Position numbers and translations under genes: made by a program. This document shows, piece by piece, positions 12,201 through 20,600 of a stretch of 64,000 bases of DNA (the first letter of the stretch is position 1; each line of letters starts with the position of its first letter). Under the pieces are notes generated by a model. That model was not told where the DNA came from and did not search any database. It saw only the letters and a list, made by a program, of their open reading frames with translations. The DNA comes from Xiphophorus maculatus (Eukaryota > Chordata > Actinopteri > Cyprinodontiformes > Poeciliidae): NCBI RefSeq assembly GCF_002775205.1, contig NC_036444.1, positions 6,180,501 through 6,244,500 on the forward strand, written 5' to 3'.

Positions 12201-13114
12201 TATAAGTTAATCTTCCAATGGAACAAGCACATTTTCATCAATATTAAGGAGTTAATTACTTAAAACAAGCTCCTATTTCTTGTTAAAAGAGTTGATCGTA
12301 AGTTAGTTTTGTCTTATTTCAAGTTTACTAAGATATTTGCACTAGAAACTAGACCAAAAATACTTGGTAAGATTTAGTTTTTTTTGCAAATGGACATTGT
12401 TTGAGTCTGTATACTCCAGTTAACGATTAATCAATGACTAAATTAGTTGATTATTTCAATAATGAATCACTATTAATTCAAATCATTGCTTCAGCCCTAC
12501 TAAAAATATAATTCCCCCCCCCCCAACAGATTCATACGAATTAATAGAATTGAGGCAAGAGATTATACCTTGAGGATATTTTTAATCAAATCATTCGAGG
12601 GATTATTGCAGGCCTGCTTTCAGCTTGTTCAATGATGGGAAGGTTGAAAACTCAGATGAAAAATGCAGTCCCCCATTAGCTGCTGAGCTCTCTTTTGAAA
12701 CCTAAATATCTTGACAGATAGTGAGAAATACTTCCCTGACTGGAGAAATGTTCCAAACAGATTCACGTCTTATGATTTTCCATCAGTGATCTGGAGCTAA
12801 ATGGAAATCGTTATTTTTTTCAGGTGGTTATGACGCTTATCGCCCTCCTTTCGCCAGCGCTCCCAACTCCGGATATGGACAGCCCCAGTTCAACACACCT
12901 CGCGATTACCCAAATGGGAGTTTTCAGAGGGTATGAAAGAAGCTTTAAGTCTCCGCTGACTTTGTGAAAACAAAATGTGCTGTCAGAAAAGTTCCTAAAA
13001 TGTCTCTATTCTTTGCCGCCGATCAAGGACGGTTACCAACAGAACTACAAGCGAGGAGCTGGCCAAGGACCCAGAGGAGTTTCGAGAAGCAGCACTCAAG
13101 CAATTCGATCCTGA
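292..13114 (+). CDS. caprin1: Caprin-1, 3' half of gene (9 exons)
   Basis: Caprin-1 is a cytoplasmic RNA-granule protein that binds G3BP and FMRP and regulates mRNA translation. Exons read here: 292-465, 1491-1599, 1682-1743, 1817-1909, 3099-3245, 11464-11617, 11701-11880, 12824-12930 and 13028-13114 (TGA). Phases are continuous, giving 370 codons plus stop; the N-terminal part is off the window. The G3BP-binding segment is visible across the first junction (VQDLMAQMQ, YNFMQ then DSMLEF). Next come SGINVNAAPFQSMQ, APVPPANEPE and an arginine/glycine-rich tail (SRGMSRGG, NGYRG, FKRG-like YKRGAGQGPRG). The final exon ends VSRSSTQAIRS instead of the long RGG/proline tail of human caprin-1. The intron before exon 11464 carries a 6-kb LTR element ending 8 bp from the exon. 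The next gene, nat10, is on the same strand, as in mammals. The identification is near certain; the a/b paralogue is not assigned. Confidence 0.95.
492..1443. mobile_element. Non-autonomous DNA transposon in caprin1 intron
   Basis: The ends are inverted: GCTGCGTTTCCAT at the left and its complement ATGGAAACGCTGCT at the right. They enclose about 950 bp with no plausible ORF. It ends about 47 bp before exon 1491. A diverged relative with similar internal motifs (TTCCATTG, GCAGTTTTG, ACGGCC) lies near 52290-52990. I found no clear target duplication, so the superfamily is open. Confidence 0.55.
1910..3098 (+). other. caprin1 intron with dispersed repeat
   Basis: Intron between the exons ending at 1909 and starting at 3099. 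The segment about 2190-2440 matches about 58180-58400, including the shared string GTCTGAAGTTAAATCAGAT followed by CTTGTTNTAGGTCAGTTA. It is therefore a copy of a dispersed repeat. No gene is seen. Confidence 0.5.
4860..5038 (+). mobile_element. LINE 3' tail fragment
   Basis: The motif series GTAAATCACTTTGAACTGCC, TTGCTGAAAATGTGGTATAT, AAATAAAATTACCTT is the common 3' end of teleost non-LTR retrotransposons. The same tail occurs inverted at about 53680-53735. Only the 3' end is present. Confidence 0.5.
5500..5503. repeat. Target-site duplication, left (cccg)
   Basis: The 4 bp cccg immediately precede the LTR start TGTTG; the same 4 bp follow the LTR end TTGACA at 11456-11459. Removing the element restores a normal pyrimidine-rich acceptor ending cccgttag before exon 11464. 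Confidence 0.85.
6042..6047 (-). terminator. LTR polyadenylation signal (3' LTR)
   Basis: TTTATT on the plus strand is AATAAA in element orientation, about 690 bp downstream of the TATA box. It is a plausible end of an R region; inferred from position only. The matching signal in the 5' LTR is at 9767-9772. Confidence 0.45.
6118..6729 (-). CDS. LTR-borne ORF, 203 codons, unknown function
   Basis: An open frame starts with ATG just downstream of the LTR TATA box and runs about 610 bp inside the LTR. It is duplicated exactly at 9843-10454. It has a basic patch (KTKMKTKAKAKTKKK) that could be a nuclear or nucleic-acid-binding signal, then a serine/leucine-rich stretch produced by the three 68-bp repeats. 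I recognise no domain. Because 68 is not a multiple of 3, each repeat is read in a different frame, which argues against long-term selection on the protein. It could be a chance ORF or an accessory product; I cannot tell. Confidence 0.3.
   Translation of the reverse strand: MQKRNRSLDPPGSFEPRDGQRTLQLKKSRGHGAEDCPAMGTNPSAPQPVASNRTSLIGWVQTPKTKMKTKAKAKTKKKNWCLFSCQHQVLCDLTIHAERRLIRPTEIPAFIDQHLPPAATPSSSSDLRRSWPSSIGVFLLLQHLLHHQTCGDPGLHRSASSSCCSTFFVVVPGLGFEAPGSVRLSQRFPFLVFSISSRERQTR
6226..6429. repeat. 68-bp tandem repeat x3 in 3' LTR
   Basis: Units start at 6226, 6294 and 6362, each beginning GAAGAAGGTG(C/T)TGCAGCAGG. The first two are nearly identical; the third has several substitutions. The right LTR carries the same array at 9951-10154. 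Confidence 0.9.
6733..6742 (-). promoter_or_regulatory. LTR TATA box (3' LTR copy)
   Basis: In element orientation CTATAAAAGG is a strong TATA match, placed just upstream of the LTR ORF start. Confidence 0.6.
7021..7152. repeat. 66-bp tandem duplication in 3' LTR
   Basis: Two units (7021-7086 and 7087-7152) start TATCACATTTATTTTCTT and differ at a few positions. The same pair is at 10745-10876 in the right LTR. Confidence 0.85.
7732..7741 (-). promoter_or_regulatory. Terminal polypurine tract
   Basis: In element orientation GTGGAGGGGG lies directly 5' of the 3' LTR start TGTCAAG. This is the expected position for the plus-strand primer of reverse transcription. Confidence 0.8.
7884..7928 (-). 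other. Hairpin displaying a second purine tract and LTR tip
   Basis: Perfect 12-bp arms ATCAAAACTCCA (7884-7895) and TGGAGTTTTGAT (7917-7928) enclose a 21-nt loop. The loop contains TCTTGACACCCCCTCC, a 16-nt repeat of the real purine-tract/LTR boundary at 7724-7739. In element orientation this reads GGAGGGGG followed by the first 8 nt of the LTR. Confidence 0.75.
8213..8903 (-). pseudogene. Truncated integrase remnant
   Basis: Two overlapping open frames. The upstream one (8903-8490) has the beginning of a retroelement integrase core: a tryptophan-glycine pair, a first acidic strand, and a GEKYLLVLMD-type strand. It then departs from the family. The downstream frame (8560-8213) resumes with the C-terminal integrase domain (GQRVWIK, then TVLL and LKPV). 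The segment carrying the other catalytic acidic residues and the N-terminal zinc-binding region are missing. Upstream, a frame starting MMDDHFEEENLGKK (8910) is fused by deletion. It cannot encode an active integrase. Confidence 0.7.
9051..9053 (-). promoter_or_regulatory. Candidate leader splice donor
   Basis: In element orientation TACAG/GTGAGG, about 155 nt after the primer-binding site, is a strong donor consensus in the position of a retroelement major splice donor. Usage is untested. Confidence 0.4.
9082..9132 (-). other. Twin perfect stem-loops in element leader
   Basis: First stem GTGACTGAT/ATCAGTCAC (9082-9090 and 9097-9105) has a 6-nt loop that reads AAGGCC in element RNA. The second stem, directly adjacent, is ACTAACTCTT/AAGAGTTAGT (9107-9116 and 9123-9132) with loop AGGGAA. 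Both stems are perfect. Position (leader, between primer-binding site and donor) and the GGCC in the loop suggest dimerisation or packaging hairpins; this role is inferred. Confidence 0.7.
9209..9226 (-). promoter_or_regulatory. Primer-binding site, tRNA-Lys type
   Basis: In element orientation TGGCGCCCAACGTGGGGC follows the 5' LTR after 2 nt. It is the 18-nt complement of the 3' end of a lysine tRNA (Lys-1,2 type) used by several retroelement groups. Confidence 0.9.
9843..10454 (-). CDS. LTR-borne ORF, second copy
   Basis: Identical copy of the 203-codon frame at 6118-6729, in the 5' LTR, so it would lie at the start of the element's own transcript. No recognisable domain. Confidence 0.3.
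   Translation of the reverse strand: MQKRNRSLDPPGSFEPRDGQRTLQLKKSRGHGAEDCPAMGTNPSAPQPVASNRTSLIGWVQTPKTKMKTKAKAKTKKKNWCLFSCQHQVLCDLTIHAERRLIRPTEIPAFIDQHLPPAATPSSSSDLRRSWPSSIGVFLLLQHLLHHQTCGDPGLHRSASSSCCSTFFVVVPGLGFEAPGSVRLSQRFPFLVFSISSRERQTR
10458..10467 (-). promoter_or_regulatory. LTR TATA box (5' LTR, active position)
   Basis: CTATAAAAGG in element orientation. This copy would drive the genomic transcript. Confidence 0.6.
11456..11459. repeat. Target-site duplication, right (cccg)
   Basis: Partner of 5500-5503; followed directly by ttag and caprin1 exon 11464. Confidence 0.85.
11899..12500. mobile_element. hAT-like element in caprin1 intron, with nested foldback
   Basis: The left end CAGGGCTGAAACGATT and the right end AATCATTGCTTCAGCCCT are inverted. 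This is a TIR type common in teleost non-autonomous hAT-like elements. Just inside lie the mirrored TTAATCGACTA / TAGTTGATTA motifs. It starts 18 nt after the exon ending at 11880. A related copy is at about 33125-33570. No 8-bp target duplication is visible. Confidence 0.6.
12150..12400. repeat. Foldback family copy 1 (partial, nested)
   Basis: Carries the family strings AACAAGCTCCTA, TTAGTTTTGTCTTATTTCAAG, TTTGCACTAGAAACTAGACC and AATACTTGGTAAGATTT. It is embedded in the hAT-like element 11899-12500. Confidence 0.75.
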
Positions 13115-13600
13115 AATGGCCTTTTAAAATGACTGTGACTGAAAAATTTGCACCACACTGAAACATTTAAAATTCATGAATGCATTTCCCCATCTCATGT
13201 TTGCTCTGATTTCTTTGTTCCTTATCAGTGGTATTTTTACTTTCTGTCTCTTCCATCAAAGTGATGCGAGCTTTGATATCTGGAAATTTAAAAAATCATT
13301 TAAAGCTCAAAACACAAGGTAAGCTGTGAACCCAATCACTGGTTCACACGAGCCGTGTGTACCAACAGTCCTGTAAACTTGAAAGATCCCATAAGTTATA
13401 TATAAATATATATTTTTTATTAACAAATGCACCTGCCACTGCTGGTCCAAATTATGGGAGTTTCTTTCCCTTCTTCGGTTCTTTTCTGTCATTTTGGTTC
13501 AAAGAAAGAAGACTTTTTGTTTAACAAGCTCCCGTATTCTTGTTTGTAAATTGATGTTGCTTCAAAAGTTTCAATAAAGTTGTGTTGCATAATCATGTTT
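13115..13600 (+). other. caprin1: caprin1 3' UTR with poly(A) signal
   Basis: Follows the TGA at 13112-13114. AATAAA at 13573-13578 is the likely cleavage signal. Confidence 0.7.
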
Positions 13601-14150
13601 CAGCTTTGAGTTTTTACATAAAAAATATCTTGGTTGTGTATAAAACCGAAACAATTGCAAAAGGTATTTTGATATCCAAAAATTGGTCGGACTGGTTGGG
13701 CTTTGTTAGCTTCTTAGAGGTGCTGAAAAATATTTACATAGTATCAAAATTAAAACTAGAATATATTTTAATTTATTTAAACTGTACTCAAGAAAATTGG
13801 TTAGTCATTCAACTCGAGATTAGGAATCAAGAAAGTTTTTCACATTGATGGAACTGAAGGATTCTTGGGTTAAAATCTTGTTGAAGATGGTTTGTAAGAG
13901 GAAATACGTTACATTTTTATTCTGCACTGCTAAAATAACCAAATTTCTCAAACTGCCTTACACTCAAAACATGAACGAAAATTGTTTACTATGATGTTTG
14001 GGTTCATCTGTAAGTTTACTTAGTTTTACTTTAAAAAATAATGTTTCTAGCATTATATCCAAATTAACAGAAAATGACATTTTGCTTTAGTCCTTAGTGT
14101 GATAATTACCTTGATTAAATAAGTTAGTATATAAGCAACTAAATACTCCT
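13601..14150. other. caprin1-nat10 intergenic region
   Basis: AT-rich, no recognisable gene or repeat. Confidence 0.5.
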
Positions 14151-14159
14151 TGTTTTAAA

Positions 14160-14460
14160 AAGCCAATTATGTACAAGTAATACCTCTGTTTCCCTTCCCA
14201 ATATGGCGGCTCGCTGACGTATCCCAGCAACAGGCTGCGGCTTGAGGTTTGTGGTAGCTTTTTATTTCTTGAAGCCTCAGGATAATATGTCCGTAATAAT
14301 TACTAAAATATACTAAATGAAGACATTTTATACTGTACCCAGCGTGGTGAAAACAAAAATGAAACTTTAGAATACGTCGCACTATTTTGACGTCACACAG
14401 GGGTCCTTCATGAACTACTGTATCCACGTGAGTTTATCAACATGGTCGGCATGTAGCTCC
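14160..14460 (+). promoter_or_regulatory. nat10: Probable nat10 promoter
   Basis: GC-richer stretch just upstream of nat10. It holds a YY1-like ATGGCGGC at 14203-14210, GCTGACGT at 14213-14220 and a palindromic CRE TGACGTCA at 14388-14395. No TATA box. A 5' UTR exon probably ends before the acceptor at 14627-14628, eight bases upstream of the start codon. Inferred from position and motifs. Confidence 0.5.
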
Positions 14461-14635
14461 ATGCAGCTGTAAACCATAAGAAGTAAAAAAATATATATCC
14501 AAGAGCTTTATTTAAGGTAATTTAAAATTTGCTGGTTTAATTTTATAATAGTTTATGTTCGTCTGCTGACAGAATAACTGCAGCCACTGATTTTTATCAT
14601 TGTTATTTTTAATGTCTCTCCTCGGCAGAAGTACG

Positions 14636-17600
14636 ATGGCGACTGTCCGCAAGAAAGTAGACAATCGGATTCGGGTCCAGATCGAGAATGGAGTCGCGCT
14701 CCAACACCGAACCATGTTTGTGGTGGTGGGAGACCGAGGGAGAGATCAGGTATGAACCCGTCACACCCGTAGAAACCACAGAGTTTATTTCCACAGCTTT
14801 AACACAAACCGACCTGCCTCTGATCCAGGTGGTGATCCTTCATCACATGCTGTCCAAAGCCGCCGTCAGAGCCCGGCCGTCGGTCCTCTGGTGCTACAAG
14901 AAAGACCTTGGATTCAGCAGGTGTGTGTAAACAACACACACATTCAGCTGCCATCGGTGCTGAGCAGGTGGAGGTTTGATTTGTCTTTCTGAAACAGCAA
15001 CCGGAAGAAACGGATGAGACAGCTGCAGAAGAAGATCAAAACTGGAACATTGAATCTGAATCAGGACGATCCGTTTGAGCTCTTCGTCGCTGCAACCAAC
15101 ATCCGCTACTGTTACTACAACGAGACGCACAAGATCCTGGGAAACACGTACGGCATGTGTGTCCTACAGGTGAGTCTGCTTCTGTTTGATTGAAAGATTA
15201 ATACCTGAACACCAACAATAAAATCTTTAAAAAATGCAAACATGTTAAAAAAGACTTAAAAGCAATGCTCATCTGGGTGAGGGCACAATTAAAGCCTGGT
15301 GGCCCACCAGGCTTATAGTACACTGGGGTAAACCCTGAAATCAATATAAAAAACTTTAATCCAAAGCAACATTTAATTAAAATTCAATTTAACCCTCTGA
15401 GCCCTAAGTTTCAAATCTCCGCCTTGATATCGTAACTTATTTTAATTGTACAAAGTTCTTTAAATGTCCTGTGAGTTAATATTTTTGCCAATTTCTTCTT
15501 AATAACTGGAAGTTTTAATATCTAGCAGTGATTTTCACTACTTACCGTCTATTAAAAGAGTGTTTCATCAGATTAAGCTAAAGTAAAACTAACCCTAACG
15601 CTGCATCAACGGGAGTGAAATTACCGTAATAACCTGATATTGGGTATTACAGTAATTACGGTACCTCAAATTTGGCTTTCCAAAATGTGTCGTCGCCGAC
15701 ACCTAGCTGCCGACAAGAACTAAAGTACTTTATTGATCGCAAAGAGGAAATTAATAACAGATTTAGTTGAATATGTTTTAATTTTCCATGTTTAATTTTT
15801 GTGTTTGTATTCGTCACCCAGGATTTTGAAGCGCTCACTCCCAACCTGTTGGCACGAACCATTGAGACGGTGGAAGGAGGCGGCATAGTGGTGATTCTCC
15901 TCAGGACGATGAGCTCTCTGAAGCAGCTCTACACTATGACCATGGTAAGCCTCCAGCTTCTTCTGCTGTCACTTCATCAGTTCAGTTCAGAGGAGAACAG
16001 TTCCTTTCTCCCTGCAGGACGTTCACTCCCGATACAGAACCGAGGCTCATCAGGACGTCGTTGGCAGATTTAATGAGAGGTCAGTGTTACTGTTTTTTGT
16101 GAAATTTATTCAGTGGAACAAAACTGGAATGTAAATCCCTCTGTTTTTCTTTTAGATTCATCCTGTCGCTTTCCTCTTGTAAAAACTGTGTCGTTATCGA
16201 CGACCAGCTCAACATCCTGCCGATTTCCAGCCACATGGCGAACATCAAGCCAGTCCCTCCCAAGACTCAGGTACCAAAACTGTTTGGAATCAACTTTGTT
16301 TGTTTTTTTGGTTTTTGCAAAACTAAAGTAAGTTGGGGATGAGTACTGACAATTAAAGTAAACCACATAAATATCCTGATGCGGATGTATTTAGATTTTG
16401 AATTATCTCAGGAGTTTTTGTGATAAATGATATTATTGTTTTTTTGAGACCATAATGCAAGAAAACATTTTCAAAAGTCAACGAACTTTAAATTTTGATG
16501 AGCTTTTTAACACTGGAACTGGGAGACATTTTTAATATACAAAATAAATAAACAAAACAGCAAATAAAATGAATTATGAAGCTTCTGTAAACAAAATTAT
16601 CCTTTATAAAAAGGTCTAGTGGAGACCAAAAGCACCAAACTGAAGGCCAGTAGAAAGAGAGAGAGAAAAGAAAAAACGATAAATCGTCCAAATGGAAATT
16701 ATTGCGATTGTTTTAATTTATTATGCAATTATTTGATTTATTTTTTTTATTGTGGCAGGTCAAGACATATTTATTTGCTGCCCTGGTAAATGTGTAAAAA
16801 GCTTTGAAATAAATTCATTCACACTGAAAAAAAAAAAGAAGTAAAAATCCAACTTAAGTTTCCTTTAGAAAAGAAAAGGCCCACAGCATCACAGATTCTC
16901 CACCGTACATAACAGTGAGTTGGGGAGATTATTTTTATCCTTTTTTTGGCAGTAGACTCTCCTGGACTTTGTTCCCAACAGTCTCATTTAACTAAAGCTC
17001 ACATTTCAGGTAAAGTTTGAAACCTAAAGCATTTATAAACTGGGATTTTTTTTTTAGTGAGCCAAACGTGCAAAACCCTTAAATTTCTGCACAATAATTT
17101 AAACAAACCTTTCTGAGTAAGAAAAATCTGTATTTTCACAATTTTTCTTCTTTCATTTGTTCCATTTTTTCCTTGTTTTTTTCCTTATTCTTTCATTTTT
17201 TTCTTTTTAGTTAATTGTGGTCCAAGTTGCAAAACGTTTGGACACCCATTCTGTTGGATCAGTCATAGTAACTCAGCCAGTGGTTGATCTTTTTTTGTTG
17301 AAATCTGACCTCTAGATTCCATTAACAAAGTATCAGAAACACCATAAATTTCACTCACACTGAAACATAAAAGAAGGTTAAGTTTCTGGTTAAATCTGTC
17401 CTCATTGTCTCCTGTCCAGGAGGACGGTTTGTCTCCTCGAGAGCAGGAGCTGAAGGACCTGAAGGAGTCTCTGCAGGACACGCAGCCCGTTGGCGTGTTG
17501 GTGGATTGCTGCAGGACCATGGATCAGGTCAGCATCGATCAGACGCTGCTTCCACATTTACTGCTGAATGTTGTTGCACCCACTGGAAAATTCAGAGATG

Positions 17601-20600
17601 ATAAATGCTGATTGCAAATTTGACTTCTTATGGAAAGAGAAGAAGCTCAGAAAGTCGGCGCTTTCAAGCTTTCACTTCACACTTTTGAACCACAACTAAC
17701 CAATTATTGTTGGACCCGCTAGTGGCTTTTCCAAGGCTGGGCGACATTTTGCAGATACACAAAATATTACCAAGTATTTTTGATTTAGTTTCTAGTGAAA
17801 ATATCTTAGCACACCTGAAATAAGAGAAACCAACTTAAAAGTAACTTTTCTGTGCAAAGTAGAGGCTTGGTTTAAGTCAATAACTCCTCAATATTGATGA
17901 AAAAGTGCCTGTTCAATTGGCAAATTATTTAACTTATAACATGACATTTTTCCCATGTTACAAGTTAATTTATCTGCCAACAAAACAAGAACCTTTTCAT
18001 CAATATTAAGCAGTTATTGACTTAAAACAAGCCTCTATATCTTGTCAAAAAGTTACTTTTAAGTTGGTTTCTCTTATTTCAAGTGTGCTAAGATATTTTC
18101 ACTAGAAACTAGACACAATTACTTTGTAAGATTTTCTGTTTTTGCAGTGAAAGTATGAGATTTTTTTCATGACGGACCTGATTTCCGATTTTAATCCATT
18201 TTAAAAATATATTTTGTCCTTTTTTTGCTTTGTTTTCTAAAAAAAAAAAAAAGATGACAGAAAAGGGCCAGCCTGAGAACATTGTCATAATAAAAATAAA
18301 AAGATGCAGTTTTAACTAAAAATGAAGTCTCAAAGTTACAAGAAAAAAATTGTTTCAATAAGAAGAAAACTTAGTCATCAGAATATAATATGACCAGCCC
18401 AGTTTGTGTGGTTCTTTCTGCAAAGTAGACAGTATTTTGCTTGATAGCTTCAAAGTCCTGCTAATGTTAATAATTTGATAATTATCTGGAATATGCTAAA
18501 GTATTCCTCCACAAGATGCTCAACATTCCTCATTTTCATTGTTTGCATTGGACTTCTCATGAAATATGACTTTATTCTAATATTACGACTTTATTCTGGT
18601 ATTTTTATTACTTGTAGTTAAAAAATATATATCCCAGCCTGGAGCTAATATTCCGTCGTAGAGTTAATCTAAGTTATAAGTCAAAAAATTGAAACTAAAT
18701 ATTTGATTAATTGATCAAATGTAGTCTATTTTATTAGTACATTAGAAAACTGCACCTTCCAGTCCTCAGGTAATAAATGTTCTGGTTTCTGTAGGCTAAG
18801 GCCGTGCTGAAGTTTATCGAAGCCGTTTCAGAGAAGACCCTGAGGAGCACCGTGGCTCTGACCGCCGCCCGAGGCCGAGGAAAGTCCGCCGCCATGGGGC
18901 TGGCGGTCGCAGGAGCCGTGGCGTTTGGGTAAAGATCAAAATCACCCCAAATATCAAACATTTTGCTGTTCATCGTCGCTGACTCCCGCTTCCTTTAATT
19001 CAGCTACTCCAACATCTTCGTAACGTCGCCGAGTCCCGACAACCTTCACACCATGTTCGAATTCATCTTTAAAGGCTTCGATGCGCTGCAGTATCAGGTA
19101 GACGGCGCCCGCATCGTCCTGCCTGCAATTAGTCAAATATTAAGGCAGAGAAGGTTAAAATGCTCAGCTTTAATCTGCAGGAGCATCTGGACTACGAAAT
19201 CATCCAGTCGTTAAATCCTGAATTCAACAAAGCAGTGGTGCGAGTGAACATCTTCAAAGAGCATCGACAGACCATTCAGGTAACTTTAAACCGCTTTAAA
19301 CGACTTAACGACCTGATATTATGATAAAAAACTAAAATATTCTCACTGTCAGTACATCCATCCCGGAGACGCGGTGAAACTGGGCCAAGCTGAGCTGCTG
19401 GTCATCGACGAGGCTGCGGCCATCCCGCTTCCTCTGGTTAAAAACCTTCTGGGGCCTTACCTGGTTTTCATGGCCTCCACCATCAACGGGTCAGAAAGAA
19501 CGCCGCCACTCATATAGAAATGAGGCTAACGCATAAAAAGACAGAGAAACTAATGTTTATTTGCAAAAAAACAAGTGTTGCAACAATTAATTCCTGAAAC
19601 TTTAACACATTTTTTTAACTTTACAGCATAGTTTTCAAAAGTGTGGCATTCACTGGAAAAACACAAAATCTTACCAAGTATTTTTGCTCTAGTTTTTAGT
19701 GCAAATATCTTAGTTTATCTGAAATGAGACAAAACTAAATTATAGGGAACCTTTCAGTAAGATATGTGAGCTTGTTTTAAGTAAATAATTCCTTTATATT
19801 GCTGAAAAAGTTTTAGATCTATTTACAGATTATTTCACTTATAATAATAATAACTTAATATTGATGAAAAACTTCAACTTTCACTGATGGATTATTTCAC
19901 TAATAACATGTGAAAATGTCCTGTTAAAAGTTAATTTATCCACCAATGGAATTACAACGTTTTCAGCAGTACTGAGGAATTATTGAATTACTTATAAGTT
20001 AGTTGTGTCTTATTTTAAGCGTACTAAAATATTTGTTGTCTCTCTTTGTTGTCTACTAGCTTATATTATATTACAATATTATACATTTACATTTTTGTTC
20101 ATTGTCTTTTAGTGAAATGTCTCAAGTTTAGTCGGTTTGGGTTAAAAAGATTTTCAAGTCTCGTCACAGGTTCTCAACTGGATTTGGATCTGGACTTTGA
20201 CTAGGCCGTTCTAACACATGGATTTCATTTTCATTTGAACCATTTCATGAAAGCTCCAGCTGTACGTTTAGCGTTTCCTCCCGGGTTTCCAGTCTTTTAC
20301 CACAGTTTTATAGGACAGGCGCATGTTGTTATTATTAGGGTGCACCGATTGATCGGCCCCCATATCTTTGATTTTGGGTGATCGGCCGATACTTACATGT
20401 GAAACAATTCTCAGTCTGCTAATGTCTTACAGCCTAAAGGACAGAAAGTCGTGCCTTTATAAAACACATGACGATGGACTAAATTCATAAGAATTACGTA
20501 TTTTATATTTATTACATAAGTTCCATAAAATTTGTCATGATGGGATTATAAGATGGTATCAATCTTTTTTAAAGATTGGTGATCGGTAGGAAAGCTGCAA

